Assembly (NCBI RefSeq): GCF_028640845.1
Contig: NC_080540.1
Location: forward strand, 96,336,061 to 96,400,060
Source: Ahaetulla prasina
Lineage: Eukaryota; Chordata; Lepidosauria; Squamata; Colubridae
DNA: 64,000 nt
Direction of reading: 5' to 3'
The position numbers and the translations under genes are program-made. The notes below the pieces were generated by a model. The model was not told the DNA's origin. It searched no databases and worked only from the letters and a program-made list of their open reading frames with translations. Each line of letters begins with the position of its first letter. Within the stretch, counting starts at the first letter, position 1. Shown in pieces: positions 1 through 63,076 of this stretch.

Positions 1-71
1 TGCTGTGGATTTGTAGCTCCATAGTAGGCCTCTCGAATGGAAAAAGAAGTGGGTATTTAAAGTAGTTAAGG

Positions 72-303
72 CTGGGCCATATCTAACAAAATAATATTCA
101 GTGATGAAAAAAGTAAGGCTTTACACTTAGGACAAGAAAAACCTTGTTTTCAAGTGTACAGGTATAGAAAAGATAGTACTTGGCTCAATAGCAGTAACTG
201 TGAGAGGGATCTAAGAGTCCTGGGGGCAACTATTTAAATATACTGCAGTCTGTCGAGATCCTTCTGGATCTTGAGCCTATGTTCTGGGGTGTTGGCTATT
301 GCC
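72..303. mobile_element. CR1 LINE fragment, internally rearranged
   Basis: Positions 72-235 match in sense the CR1 copy at 30686-30830 (ATCTAACAAAAT..., AACTGTGAGAGGGATCT). Positions 244-303 match, in antisense, the CR1 segment lying just upstream (30618-30675, AGCCAACACCCCAGAA on the opposite strand). Adjacent CR1 segments are therefore present in opposite orientations. Confidence 0.75.
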
Positions 304-474
304 AACAAATACAAATACAAATAAGCAAGAGAAACAGATCCATTTACAATCTTATCCCGTGCGTATTTCCTTAGAAGGTCCTTAATTTCTTTACTTTTAT
401 GAATATTTTATATTTTATGGCACAGATAATGACGCAAAGTAAGTAAAGTAACAATAGTAGAAACTGAGGGGTCT

Positions 475-608
475 TTGGTGTTCTCTGAGCTTGTTTTCTT
501 GCAAATATTTCATTAACCTAATTAGATAACATCATCAGTCCTGATGATGTTACCTAGTTAGGGTGATGAACCATTTGCCAGAAAACAAGCAAGCTCAGAG
601 AGCACCAA
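475..608. repeat. Near-perfect palindrome with 14-bp flanking direct repeats
   Basis: The left arm TTGGTGTTCTCTGAGCTTG... folds onto ...CAAGCTCAGAGAGCACCAA on the right, with the centre at AACATCATCAG/CTGATGATGTT. The 14-mer AATAGTAGAAACTG occurs at 453-466 and 624-637, which looks like a target-site duplication. The element class is not recognised. Confidence 0.8.
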
Positions 609-645
609 ATATTCTACTTTATTAATAGTAGAAACTGTTTATTCA

Positions 646-722
<77 letters not shown>
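646..722 (+). repeat. (ATT)n microsatellite, L2 3' tail
   Basis: About 25 uninterrupted ATT units sit at the 3' end of the antisense L2 LINE and probably grew from its tail. Confidence 0.95.
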
Positions 723-724
<2 letters not shown>

Positions 725-2426
725 TAAATTTTTATACCGCCCTTCTCCCGAAGGACTCAGGGCGGTTTACAGCCATAATAAAAAACAACAGCAATATACA
801 CATAAAACCATAGTTTAAAAAACTTATACAAATGGCCGAATTAAAACATTTAGAATAAAACCCCAAATTTTAAAATGTTAAAACATTAAAACTAATTAAA
901 ATCCTATTAAAATCTTATGCCAGTCCTGCGCGAACAAACAAATAGGTCTTCAGCTCTCGGCGGAAAGTCCGAAGGTCCGGCAGTTGCCGAAGTCCAAGGG
1001 AAAGTTTGTTCCACAGGGTGGGAGCCCCCACAGAGAAGGCCCTCCCCCTGGGGGCCGCCAGCCGACATTGCTTGACGGACGGCACCCTAAGGAGTCCCTC
1101 TCTGTGCGAGCGTACAGGTCGGTGGGAGGCATTCGGTAACAGCAGGCGGTCCCGTAAGTACCCAGGCCCTAAGCCATGGAGCGCTTTAAAGGTAGTCACC
1201 TTGAAGTGCACCCGAAAGACCACAGGTAGCCAGTGCAGACTGCGCAGGAGAGGTGTTACATGGGAGCAATGTGTAGCTCCCACTATCACCCGCGCAGCTG
1301 CATTCTGAACCAACTGGAGCCTCCGGGTACTCTTCAAGGGGAGCCCCATGTAGAGAGCATTACAGTATTCCAAGCAAGAGGTAACCAGAGCATGAGTGAC
1401 CGTGCATAAGGCATCCCGGTCGAGGAAGAGGCGCAACTGGCAAACCAGGCGAACCTGGTTAAAAGCCCTCCTGGCGACGGTCGTCAAATGATCTTTGAAA
1501 GACAACCGTCCATCCAGGAGGACGCCCAAGTTGCGCACCCTTTCCACTGGGGCCAATGATTCGCCCCCAACAGTCAGCCGCGGCTGCAGCTGACTGTACC
1601 GGGGTGCCGGCATCCACAGCCAATCCGTCTTGGAGGGATTGAGTTTGAGCCTGTTTCTCCCCATCCAGACCCGTACAGCTTCCAAACACCGGGACAGCAC
1701 TTCGATGGCTTCGTTGGGATGGCCTGGGGTGGAAAAGTACAGCTGCATGTCGTCAGCGTACAGTTGGTTCCTCACCCCAAAGCCATTGATGATCTCACCC
1801 AACGGCTTCATATAGATGTTGAACAGGAGAGGCGAGAGAATCAACCCCTGCGGCACCCCACATGTGAGGGGCCTCGCGGTCGATCTCTGCCCTACTGCCA
1901 ACACCGGCTGCGACCGGTCAGAGAGATAGGAGGAGAACCACCGATAAATGGTGCCTCCCACTCCCAAACTCCCTAACCGGTGCAGCAGGATACCATGGTC
2001 GATGGTATCAAAAGCCACTGAGAGGTCTAATAGGACCAGGGCAGAGGAATAACCCCTATCCCTGGCCCTCCAGAGATCATCAACCAATGCGACCAAAGCC
2101 GTCTCCGTACTGTACCGGGGTCGGAAGCCAGACTGGAACGGGTCTAGATAGACAGATTCCTCCAGGTATTGGGGTAATTGACGTGCCACCACACTCTCAA
2201 CAACCTTCGCCACAAAGGGAAGGTTGGAGACAGGACGATAATTTTCTAAAACAGCCGGGTCCAGGGAGGGCTTCTTGAGGAGGGGCCTCACCACCGCCTC
2301 TTTCAAGGCGGCGGGGAAAACACCCTCCATCAGAGAAGCATTTATAATCCCCTGGAGCCAGCCTCGTGTCACCTCCTGTGTGGCCAGCACCAACCAGGAG
2401 GGGCACGGGTCCAATAAACATGTGGC
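646..2426 (-). mobile_element. L2-clade LINE, 5'-truncated, antisense in SKP1 intron 2
   Basis: The - strand ORF from 2522 to 915 reads as a non-LTR reverse transcriptase from LLDPCPSWLVLA onward. It shows NYRPVSNL, LLDLSVAFDTIDH, GVPQG and the catalytic YADD, followed by the C-terminal DALCTVTHALVTS and LQLVQNAAARV blocks. The apurinic endonuclease is missing because the element is 5'-truncated near 2426. A 3' UTR ends in the CGCCCTGAGTCCTTCGGGAG hairpin (738-775), then an (AAT)n tail on the element strand. The RT frame is uninterrupted, so the insertion is young. Confidence 0.9.
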
Positions 2427-2510
2427 ATATCTCTTTACAGAGAAAAATAGCAGTGTTTTTTGGAAATTGCTAGATTGGCTTAAGTGTTGTATTAGTAAAA
2501 TGGCTGCTAA

Positions 2511-11061
<8,551 letters not shown>

Positions 11062-12070
11062 AGCTTTGTGCCTGATACCTAACAACACTGCAAGGATTGT
11101 TCCAAATATCAGTTGCACTGCTCTGTTTATAATTGTTAATATTAGACAAATGCAGCAGCAAATGAAGTTGTACTAGTCTGGTGGTGTTCTCTTTGCATGT
11201 GTAGCGTTTGAATATAGATTTAAATTCCATGGTTTAATCAGTGTAATCTGATTTCCTTATTTTTCCTCTTCTCTAAATAAAACTAAACTCCATGCAAGTT
11301 CTGTATGGCAATTAGCACTGCAAACTAGACCTTCCATGCTTCTGAATGTTTCACTGTCACATTAAAATCCTCAGCATGTCAGAATTCAGAAGTCTCTGAA
11401 CTTGTAAATAAAATTACTTGCAAAAGTTTTCTGAAACTGAATCAGTGAAGCCTACTTTTTTTCATGGAGTAAGAGCCACAAAATATTTTGAAAAACAAGT
11501 TGGAATAATTGTTTTGGGATTCTTCCATTCTACATCTTTTGTAGTAGTTACACTGTTAAAACACTAAAGCAAATTAGCTCTGCTTGATACTAATTCTAAT
11601 CTAATATAGGTGTGACACCCCTGGTAGCGCCTGGGCAGTTAGAGTTCTCTTCCAGCTAAATACTTGTAGTTTCTGTAAAGAAGCATAGTATTTGGTATGT
11701 ACGTATTTTTAAAACCAATAAAAATTTCAGTATTTGATCAAAAATAGATTTCTAAAAACAATTTCTTGGACAGTTAATATCTATTTTAGTATTTCCTTAA
11801 AGCTATCAGAAACATGGCATCAGATTGCAGTGATTTATCACTGCATGCTGAGTGGTGATATTGATGTTGTACTATTTAAGTTCATAGCACTTGCCAGTAG
11901 GATAGTAATATTTTCATTCTTTATTATTCTGTTTAGGGGTTAGAGGAGAGAGATGTAATAAGCACATCCCATTTCTGTATGAACACTAGGTAGAATAAAA
12001 GTTAAATATTTATAAATGAGTGATGACCTTAAGCATTTAATGTACAATAAAGAATTTTAACATTTAACTA
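11062..12070 (+). other. SKP1: SKP1 3' untranslated region (approximate end)
   Basis: AT-rich sequence without a credible ORF follows the SKP1 stop. AATAAA hexamers occur near 11275, 11408, 11716 and 12046. The one at 12046-12051 is a plausible main polyadenylation signal given the long 3' UTRs known for this gene, but the end is inferred. Confidence 0.5.
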
Positions 12071-14090
12071 TGCATAACGCAGTGCATATACTGGGCAATT
12101 TCACAAATTTGGTCATTATCAGAAGTAATAAAGACATTTTTCAATAAAACGATTGCCAAAAAGATTAATTACTAGTAATATTTTAATATTATAAAAATAA
12201 GTGGGTTTCCTACAAAATAGTTCACACACCACTATAAGTTTCAGTTGAAAAATCTAGTGAGGATAAAATGAATAATGGAGTTTCAGAATTTGTCTCTTCA
12301 ACTTGTCACAATTAGATGCGAGGGTGATGAAAAAACAATCAAAATCATGACAGCAATGGAATCTTAATTTCTGAACAAAGTTTCCATTCCAATCCATCCA
12401 CTACTATTTCTGTCATTTAAGTGTGCCATAAATGTTTTACTTTTGTATACATACACTGCTGTTTTCAAGGTACTGTCTTAGAACACACTTTGGCAGCCTA
12501 CTGAGCCCAGCATGGTGTAGCATTGGAATCGATCTTGAGAGGATAGCAATGTTCTATTGTTTAAAAAAAAAAAAAGTAATACAAATCCCCATGATTTTTC
12601 AGTCATTCTCATTGTTCAGCTGTTATAAGGGAGCAAGTAGTAAGAAGAATTGAAGCTATTGCCTTGATAGGAATTGGCACCTGTCTGGAAATTTGGGTGA
12701 AATCCATGCTTTCTTGGGCATATGAACAAGAAGGGCAGAGAGTTTAGAGCCCAAAAGAGCAGTAATGGAGACTTCTCTGTAGATTTTTAAAAAATGTGTA
12801 TTGTTTGTCTTACAGCTTCAGAAACAGTTCTGTTCATAATTATGCTGGTTCCTTCCATCTACATTGCTGTCTGAGAACTGAGATCAAAGCAGTGTGGCTG
12901 ACTGTCATCTCACAGTATGCACTTTGGCAAATTACCCTAGTCTTTTTCATCAATGAAGAACAGCTGTTCACCTACTTTGTTTTTCACTCCTTTGACCTGA
13001 AAAAAAGTTAAGGACTGTCTCCCAAGATAGTATTTCTTTTTCAATCTTAAAGGGAAGCTCAGCCTACCCATCTTGCTTTTTCTAGCCAAAGAATCAAGTT
13101 TCATATACAGTAGTGGTCAAGGCACCAGGGTGTAAACTATGAGTTTTAGTTCTATCTTAGGTATGAGAATAGGTGGGTGGCTTTGGACCAGTTGGGTTAT
13201 TTCAGTTCTACAAAGAAATTCACAGCAAAATACTTCCGAACACCTTGCCAAGAAAATTGCAGTCCAAGCATCAACATTGACTTGAAGGTGCCATTTACCC
13301 TATAATAATGGCCGATGCAAAAATGAGACTCAATCTGTTTTAGCCATATGAAGAATTCAACTGGGTTTCTTCAAGTGGAAAACAATGGCTTTGATGGCTG
13401 CTACAGGCTCCTTTGGGGAGGCCCAGTTTAACTGTAGGAACCAGTCTAAGCATTGAATAATATAAATTGGTGAAATGTCACTTTAAAATAGTTGGAGATA
13501 CATATTTACTTCATATACTTCACTCAGAGTTGAAGATCACAGCTGATACACTGTTGTACATGTATAGTGAATAAGAGGGGCTCACAAAATCAGGCAGCAA
13601 AACCTGTATGTTGCACCTACAGTGCCTTTATTAGATTTAACATAATCACAGCTTTTCTCTCAACTGTTATATCCATATCCACTTGAGGGAGACCCCTGTC
13701 CTGAAATAGTATTTTTTTTTTTGGTGGGAAGAAAATTAAGAATTATAAAAAAAATAGGTAGAACGGTCAATTTTCACTGCCATTGTCAACAAGTGGCTAA
13801 CTAGATTTAGCTTTGCTGATTTATGCACATAAGGTGCTGGTGTTGATTGAAGTTTTGATTGCAGTTAATGCACACTGTCTTTAAGAATAAAGTCCTTTTA
13901 ACACTGTTCGATAATGTGCTAAATATTCAATTTTAAATTTGAATGCTTGATGGATCTAAAATTATTGTGGCTCATTGGTTTTCTTCACAAACTACGTGAT
14001 GTACACATATTTTTGTAATATATGGAAATATACACACAAAAAATATAACATTTATAGGATTACAGTCCCCAGTTACCCATTTTTGAATGG
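12071..14090. other. Intergenic region between convergent SKP1 and TCF7 3' ends
   Basis: About 2 kb of AT-rich DNA with short homopolymers. Only one probable SINE remnant (13125-13300) is visible. No ORF resembles a gene. Boundaries depend on the inferred polyadenylation sites. Confidence 0.6.
13125..13300 (+). mobile_element. Degenerate tRNA-derived SINE
   Basis: Contains GGCTTTGGACCAG, CACCTTGCCAAGAAAATTGCAG and a CATTGACTTGAAGGTG end, matching the better copies at 14925-15107 and 17680-17890. Confidence 0.6.
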
Positions 14091-14094
14091 ACAA

Positions 14095-16871
14095 TCTGGT
14101 AGATCACTTTTATTTATAAAGCCATAAACAAATTTTAAACAAAGAAGCAAAACAAATTCAAGATTAAAAAAAGACAAAACAAAACTCCAGATGGTAATTG
14201 TACAAATGAAATTTTCCCCTGCTACATACATACAGAGTTTTTTTTTTTTTTTTTGGTGGCTTATTAAATTTCCAAGACATGGTACATTCAGTCTCTTCAG
14301 AAAAGCAAATAATTGCACTTGCTGTGTATACATTTAACTTGTGAGTAAAACACCATGATAAAAGCTTTCATTTTACACAGCTAGGGAAGATAAAATACAG
14401 AAAATTTAATACAGCATTGTTAAGCATCTCTTTTTGGTATTTAAGTGATACTTGCATTTTTGGAATCTTGTTTTTAAATGTTTCTAAATTCTTGTGACTG
14501 CTCTAGTCTTAACTAAAATAGCTTATCTTCCTAGTTACATAAATGATAATCATGCTGATTAATATTGAATAATTAATTCAGTTCCATTTTTGCATATCTA
14601 GTTATGTACTCGTCTGATTGTAGGTGCAAATGCAGTTACATTTATGACCTGTGCTTATATCATATTGGGGTCAGGAGGCTTTCATTAATTTCAGAGTTCC
14701 TCTGAACTATCAATTGGGGGAGCCTTTCTGGAGGAAGAAATCAAGTATAGCATTTTAAAGAATAAAATTTCAAAATGATATTCTTGTGGAAGTACTCTTG
14801 CATAGACTTGAAATCAAGTTTGGGCAACCTTCTGATGTCAAAAGGTACTCCTAGTTTTCCTTGGGATACTGAAGGTTTTAATGGAGGACTATTTCATGTG
14901 CGGCTCAAGGCACTGATTGGAAGCTGGATGGTTCTGTTCTAGTCCTACTGTAGACAGAAAATCAACTGTGACTTAGTGTAAGTCACATTCTCTCAGCCCT
15001 AGGATGAAGGCAATGGCAAACCACTTCTGAAAGTTGTTCTCAAGAAAACTGCATGGACTTGTTTGTGTAGTTTTGTAGATCAAAGCTAACTCAAAGGCAC
15101 AAATAAGGTAAGATAAATGTATGTGGGCTGGGATTTTCCCAATTCTGGTAAGTTTTTGAAGCTGAATTATTAGGATTTATACTACATTTTTTGGGTGAGT
15201 TTTTGCCTTTAAAGAACACCTAAAACATGGGGAAAATATTACCAGCTGTTCTTAGCAGTCATAGTATTATATTGTATGGTTAAGTCAGATGCCTGAAAAA
15301 AGTGGCTGAGAGATTACGACTTATCTACTCTTGATTTAATAAGGTTTCTGATATTAGTTCAGAAATCCAGATTAGGAATCACTTCTCATTTTCATTGAGT
15401 TCCTAAGTTACTTGAATGAAAACATCATGCAAGTATTAGGAAGATCAACCTGCAAGTCTACCTTTGATTCATTTATGGTCAGTTTACTCCCTATTTTCAA
15501 ACTGTAACCTGTCAGCATTACAGTCTCTCTCTAATCTTGCTGAAAATGAGGTCCTTTCAGATGGAGTGAAGTGGTTTAGTTTCAATTCCATAAATTTAAG
15601 TGATTTAGTTTCAAGTCCATAAAGTTAAGAGTTGCAAACGCTTCAGAACTGTGACTTTGCAACCTTCCTTTACTCCCAGAAAGGTTAATGTAAGGTTTGT
15701 TGTAATGAAGTGACTCACCCATTTCAGTTACTCCACATTATGAATTTTCCTGCTCTTTGTCCAGTATTATCTCAGTATGTTGGGATTGGTATCAATGTGT
15801 GATTGTATATTTGTCCTCTCAGAAAAACTACCATCCCTAAAGTAAGCACCAGAAAGGGACCATATGTGTTGATTCTATGTTTAAAGTTCAAAGCAACTTT
15901 GCTTATCACTGAAAATGAATTGGGCTCTGGGGAAGGGTATAACTTTCCAATAAATATCTTCCCTGTGAAATGGACAAAAGGGATACAGAGAATGAGGAAT
16001 ATGACTAGGCTTCAATACTGCAATTGCAGAAATGGTTCTATAGGCAGAGTGCGCTATCACAATTGGCTTGAAATAGACGGTAGGTAAACCTTGGCAAGTT
16101 TTTAAGAAGCCACAAAGACTGCAGAGTAAATTCTTAGTGATCAGAGGCACCGCTTATATCCTTTTCTTAGTTCCCATTGATTACATAGCAAAAGTACAGT
16201 AAATTGTGAAAAATAAGTATTTTTGAGTTTTGCATATTTTACAGTAGATAGCATAAAAAGTCTTTATAGCTGAAAAATTGTGATGCACACAGCCCTATGT
16301 CTGGAATATTAGGTAGACTTTCACAGCCAGTGTTTTCTCCTATTTTATCACCTAATAAAGCTGCTGGAATAAACATTTGCGAATGCAATCCACCCTTGAT
16401 CCCAAAAATGAGGCATAATTAAATATTTTCGTTTCTTACAAGCTGCTTTATAATTTTTCTGTGGAACATTTGAGCTTGTCATTCAACAACTGCTTTTGTA
16501 ATGTGTAATATCGATTGGACTGCTGAACCTCAGCACTTTGACTATAATAGTTTAATAAATGCCTTAACGTTTATAGCACCTCTCATCTGCAATTAGATCA
16601 GTGTATTTTGTTTTTATCTTAATTGGAAAAGAGATTAAATAATTCAGTTACTGACCAGAATTAAGTTTATCTTCATACTTTTCAAAGAGACTGTTGATGT
16701 CCTTACTTAGACAACACTTTTAGTGCTGCAGTGGTGTTGTTTTCTGATTTGACTGATTTTAAGACAATACCATTTGATGGCAGGCTGAAGTTGTCTCTGT
16801 AGCTTCTGTATGCAGCAGAACCAATCAGCAAAGTGCCTGATGAATCTGTGCGCCTTGATATCACATTAGTA
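14095..16871 (-). other. TCF7: TCF7 3' untranslated region (approximate)
   Basis: Sequence downstream of the E-form stop has no ORF of note. An AATAAA on the - strand (TTTATT at 14109-14114) is a plausible end, giving a long 3' UTR. A SINE lies at 14925-15107. The true cleavage site is inferred. Confidence 0.45.
14925..15107 (+). mobile_element. tRNA-derived SINE (CAATGGCAAACCACTTCTGA family)
   Basis: Contains AAGTCACATTCTCTCAGCCC, GGCAATGGCAAACCACTTCT, CAAGAAAACTGCATGGACTT and an ACTCAAAGGCAC end. It belongs to the same SINE family as 17680-17890 and 27543-27740. It lies in the TCF7 3' UTR region. Confidence 0.7.
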
Positions 16872-58770
<41,899 letters not shown>

Positions 58771-59070
58771 CTATCAGAAAATGAAAACATGAGGAAATTT
58801 AGCTTAGCTTTATTTCTAGCTTTATATCAAAATGGATTCAAAAGATCCATGTTTGCTAACATTCAATAGCCAGTTAATTCATCTACTTACCCTCACCTTG
58901 TTCTTCCTACTATTTATTACCAAGATAAATATTCTTGGCCTTTCTTATCTGCAACGTTCTTTTCAAAGCATGCAGGCAAGTAGTCTAGATGGTGTGAGGG
59001 ATAGAGGAAGTGAGTGAGACAAAAGTATCCAGAGCAAATGTCTATGGAAATTCACAATTATCAAGGTCAT

Positions 59071-59219
59071 GGTTGTCCCAAGGGTGTTTTTCTCCAAAAG
59101 GCAATTGGACTTCAGTTCTGAAGAACTTTCTTGGATGAGAAGTGAAAAGTTTTCAAAGAAAAAAAAAGCAACCAAGAAAGTCCAATTGCGTTTTGGAAAA
59201 AGGCACCTTTGGGATATCC
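59071..59219. repeat. Inverted repeat, arms of about 42 bp
   Basis: The left arm 59071-59112 ends GGCAATTGGACTT; the right arm 59178-59219 starts AAGTCCAATTGC and matches its complement at roughly 80 percent or better. The loop contains TTGGATGAGAAGTGAAAAGT. It resembles the arrangement at 475-608. Confidence 0.75.
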
Positions 59220-59898
59220 AGAGTAAGGATAAGAGAGAATGAATAGAACATAGTCAAGGTAGAACTAGGAAAGGAAGCAGTGTGGGAGATGAGTGGAACC
59301 TTCAATTTATCTGGAGATGATACAGTTGGTTTTATGTATAGTTGGAGAGAAGATCTAAATTTAGTGGTAGATAGGGAGAAACCTGCATTCTGAAGGATAA
59401 CAATATGAAACTGACTTCCTTTTTGCCCTAAATTATATTGCTGAAATGAAGAAAGCTTGCAAGAAACCTGCTTGGATTCTTGTGGGAAAAGATGATGAGC
59501 TTTACTTGGCGCCACTACTCAACAAATTATGTTTGACTCAGAGTTTTTATTCCACCTATTTGTCTATATTCATGCTTTAACTCATTTATCCATTAATTAA
59601 ATAAAAAAGTATTCCTACTTCTTAGCTTAATATGTGCTGTATAGAGATGCAGTACTGAGAAGGCATACTTCATTGGGTTATTGTGAAATAGAGAGAACTT
59701 ATGAAGTGTTTTAGCATGATATGTGTACTGTTTCAGATGACCAGTCCTTCAAAGAAACATTCAAGGGTGATATTGGGAGATTTCAATTATCCTGACATCT
59801 ACAGCAATCTACAAAGATTAGAATAAAATAAGCTCCCCCCCAGCTCTTTCTTGCTGGATTTATTTCTCAGAAGGTGATGGAAAGAACAAGAATAATTG

Positions 59899-60262
59899 AG
59901 GTCAGTGGCTAAGATGCTGAGCTTATCAATCAAAAGATCGGCAGTTCAGCAGTTCGAATCCTTAGTGCGTAATACACCCCATCCGTAATGGGGTGAGCTG
60001 CCATTACTTGTCCCAGCTTCTGCCAACCTAGCAGTTCGAAAGCACATAAAAAATGCAAGTAGGAAAATAGGGACCACCTTTGGTGGGAAGGTAACAGTGT
60101 TCTATGTGCCTTTGGCGTTTAGCCATGCTGGCCACATGACCATGGAGACGTCTTCGGACAGCGCTGGCTCTTTGGCTTTGAAACGGAGATGAGCACTGCC
60201 CTCTACAGTCAGGAACGACTAGCACATATGTGCGAGGGGAACCTTTACCTTTACCTTTATCC
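59899..60262 (+). mobile_element. Sauria SINE (tRNA-derived)
   Basis: A-box-like CAGTGGCTAAGATGCTGAGC and B box GTTCGAATCC are followed by ATGGGGTGAGCTGCCATTAC, GTTTAGCCATGCTGGCCACA and the diagnostic 3' end GCACATATGTGCGAGGGGAA with ACCTTTACCTTTACC repeats. A short GCAGTTCAGCAGTTC stutter lies next to the B box. The 3' end is of the BovB-like type. Confidence 0.92.
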
Positions 60263-61149
60263 TAGACTGAACCCTTATCAGCAGGGATGGATTGGCTGAA
60301 GAAGTGAAACTGGTGATTATTTGAAGAGAATTGAATGGGTTATCATGATGTACAAAAGAGAAGGTCTGAAGAGATAAGTATACTTGAGTTCAGAAGAGTG
60401 GATATTGGTTACTCCAAGGGAAGAGAAGTCAGAACCAATAGCCTGAAATCTTAGCAGAGAAGTGTCAAGGAAGGAGGAAAATCCCACAAAATTAGATATT
60501 GAAAACCTAATTATATTCTTATCACAATGAAAGATTGGGAGAAATTTAGGCCAGGATGAATATGTACAGGGCTCTCTAAAGTACTGCAGAGGAAAAGGAA
60601 CATTTATAGAAAACAAAAGAGAGAACTATTACTGAAGGGAAAAAAAATTAAGGCTTGGCTTCAGAAAGTTTAGGAATTGTGTCAGGAAGATAAGCTGAGG
60701 CTTGAGAGAGAAAACAGCCAAAAAATCTTTGGGAATGTCTGAAAGAAAGCAAAGCCAAAGAGGTTTGAATTGATGAAGAAGAAAAATGGGGAGCTGATAA
60801 GTGAACTTTCCTACTTCTATTTTCTCAGAAACAAAATAGAGCTCTAGTTGGTCATTATTATATATCTTGGGCAAAGAGGAACCTGCAGCTTAGGATGGAA
60901 AAGAAGAAGTTCACATCACCTCAATTTTTCTGTTCATCCAAGGTATTCTCTGGATGGACAAGCACTACCTGAAAAAGGGCAGGTTTGTGCTTGGGAGATT
61001 TTTCTGGACCTACAGCTTCTTCTAGAAGAGTAGATGGAGGCCATGGCTATCAGGGCCTTTGCCCAGCTGTGACAGGTGCACCAATTTTGACCGTTACTGG
61101 TACCAGAGAATCTTGGCAATTGTAATTCATGTCCACATCCCTGACTAGA

Positions 61150-61460
61150 CTACTATATTACATTTTCATAGGGCTGCCCTTAAAGGCTATATGTAAACTG
61201 AAATTGGTCCAGAATGCAGTTGCCTGTGTATTCGATGCCTCCTGATGTTGGGAGCATATAACACTGATTTTGTGAGCCCTGCACTGGTTGCCAAAGATTT
61301 TGAGGTATAGTTTGAGAGAAAAGAGTCATACTGGGCTTGTGTAATTAGCTATGCTCCTAACTTCAGTAAGAGAAGCTACCAGAAGAGCCTTGCATTCTCA
61401 GAGAAAGTTTATTTGTTTTTATTTTAAGAAATAGTCTTTTAGGAACACTCACAGAGAATT
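61150..61460 (+). mobile_element. Possible old L2-like LINE relic
   Basis: Degenerate reading LKLVQNAVACVFDAS, then a LHWLPKI-like block, resembling the C-terminal region of L2 ORF2. Very eroded. Confidence 0.45.
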
Positions 61461-62245
61461 TTAAAATCCATGGTTGAATTTCTCAGTATGTCAAGTTATA
61501 AGTTGCTTTGTGTTTTATTTCCTAAAGAGCCAAACAAGATTTGAACTATCTTACTCCCTACTTCCTGACAGATTTGGATATTTGCCCTTTGTGGAGCATC
61601 TAGTAACTTACTGCATGAATTAGTAACTAATTTTTCCCTCTTGTCTTTATGAAAAGTAGGTGAGCATTTCCAATAGGTTAAATATGCTAAAAGTATTTTT
61701 AATGTATGGAGAAGACAATGAAATATCCTGGGAGACCAACTCAATATCTGCAAAATCTGCATTGTTAAAAACAATGCCCAAACAATACTTAAAGGGGCTT
61801 TAGATATAGTCATTTTTCAGTTTCATACCCACTTTTCCATAGTCCCTGTGTTTGGCAGCCCGCTTAACCATATTCCATATTCAGGTTTGTTGTGATTTTA
61901 GAGCTTGGGAGGGGAGGAATGAACAGGTAATTTCTAATGATTTCCGTGGAAGTGGAAAAAAAAAAGACTGTTCCAAACAAACATGCTGAGAAATACTATG
62001 GGTGGAGCATTTTTATATCTCACAAGGTGTGTTCATTCAGAAATGTTGCAATGAGATTGAATGTAAATGTCTAGGAAAGCCAAAAACCATACAAGATTGT
62101 ACTATCTCTGAATGCAGGTCGACAGTAGGTTCTCTGCATCATGTGCCTGTTGGTGAAATGAAGCCAAAGTAGGGCAGAATGAGAAGAAAAAAAATAAGTC
62201 AATGTTGTTCTGAAATTCTATGCTAGTGCTAGACTTTTCTTATGC

Positions 62246-62364
62246 AGCAGCAACAAATTTCTTATGTGCCCAATCACACTTGCCCAATAAAGAATATGCT
62301 ATGCTATGCTATGCTATGCTATGCTATGCTATGCTATGCTATGCTATGCTATGCTATGCTATTC
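62246..62364 (+). mobile_element. LINE 3' end running into (ATGCT)n
   Basis: CCCAATCACACTTGCCCAAT and AAAGAATATGCT lead into about 15 ATGCT units ending ATTCTAAAA. It is the sense counterpart of the 3' end at 41131. Confidence 0.75.
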
Positions 62365-62490
62365 TAAAACATAATATTGCATTGTGGGTATGATTGTGTC
62401 TAGAGTATATGAAATAAGATGAACATGGAAGACTCAAAGGACAATGTATAAACTCTAGTAAGCAATCAGGTTGGGAGAAAGACACTATGC

Positions 62491-62507
62491 AAAAGAAAGA
62501 AAGAAAG

Positions 62508-62546
<39 letters not shown>

Positions 62547-62547
62547 A
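62491..62547 (+). repeat. (GAAA)n microsatellite
   Basis: About 14 GAAA units with one interruption. Confidence 0.95.
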
Positions 62548-62988
62548 ACGGATCACTTTTCTCATACTCTTTTCTTCTGTTGGATTGGAAAATATCTTCT
62601 CTGACAGGATCGAAGTTATTGTTTCCTTCTATATGAAAAGATAATCCTAACAGGAAGAGGTATTTACTATATAATCCTTTGTGAGCCCACCAAGTTAGAA
62701 CAAATCTATGCAGACTGTGCCAGGTATCCTCTGTCTTTGTGTTAGTTCTGTGAGTAGATATGTAAGTAATTCAGTGTTAAGACTGATAGGTAAGTAGGTG
62801 ACGAAACTAAACTGCAAGTGAAAGTACTTTGGGCTGTGAATCTGAGTTTTGGATAAATTATGAATTATAAATGAAAAAGGATTTCCATTCATATTCCAGC
62901 TCTCATCAGTATTTCATTTCAAACAAAGAATTTTATAGACAAAGTGAGGGTCATGCATTTATTCTTGGATGCATCTATAGTTTTCTTG

Positions 62989-62990
<2 letters not shown>

Positions 62991-63073
<83 letters not shown>
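62991..63073 (+). repeat. (TA)n microsatellite
   Basis: About 41 TA units, uninterrupted. Confidence 0.95.

Positions 63074-63076
<3 letters not shown>

Noticed and set aside
1006..1976. Several + strand ORFs of 60-100 residues
   Set aside because: They are shadows opposite the long L2 reverse-transcriptase frame on the - strand.
58860..58915. Possible TCF7 exon with a donor-like CTCACCTTG (reverse strand)
   Set aside because: In the phase required by the next exon, two stop codons lie within 15 bases, and the peptide does not match TCF7.
59899..59970. tRNA gene
   Set aside because: A- and B-box-like motifs belong to the Sauria SINE head; no cloverleaf or intact acceptor stem.
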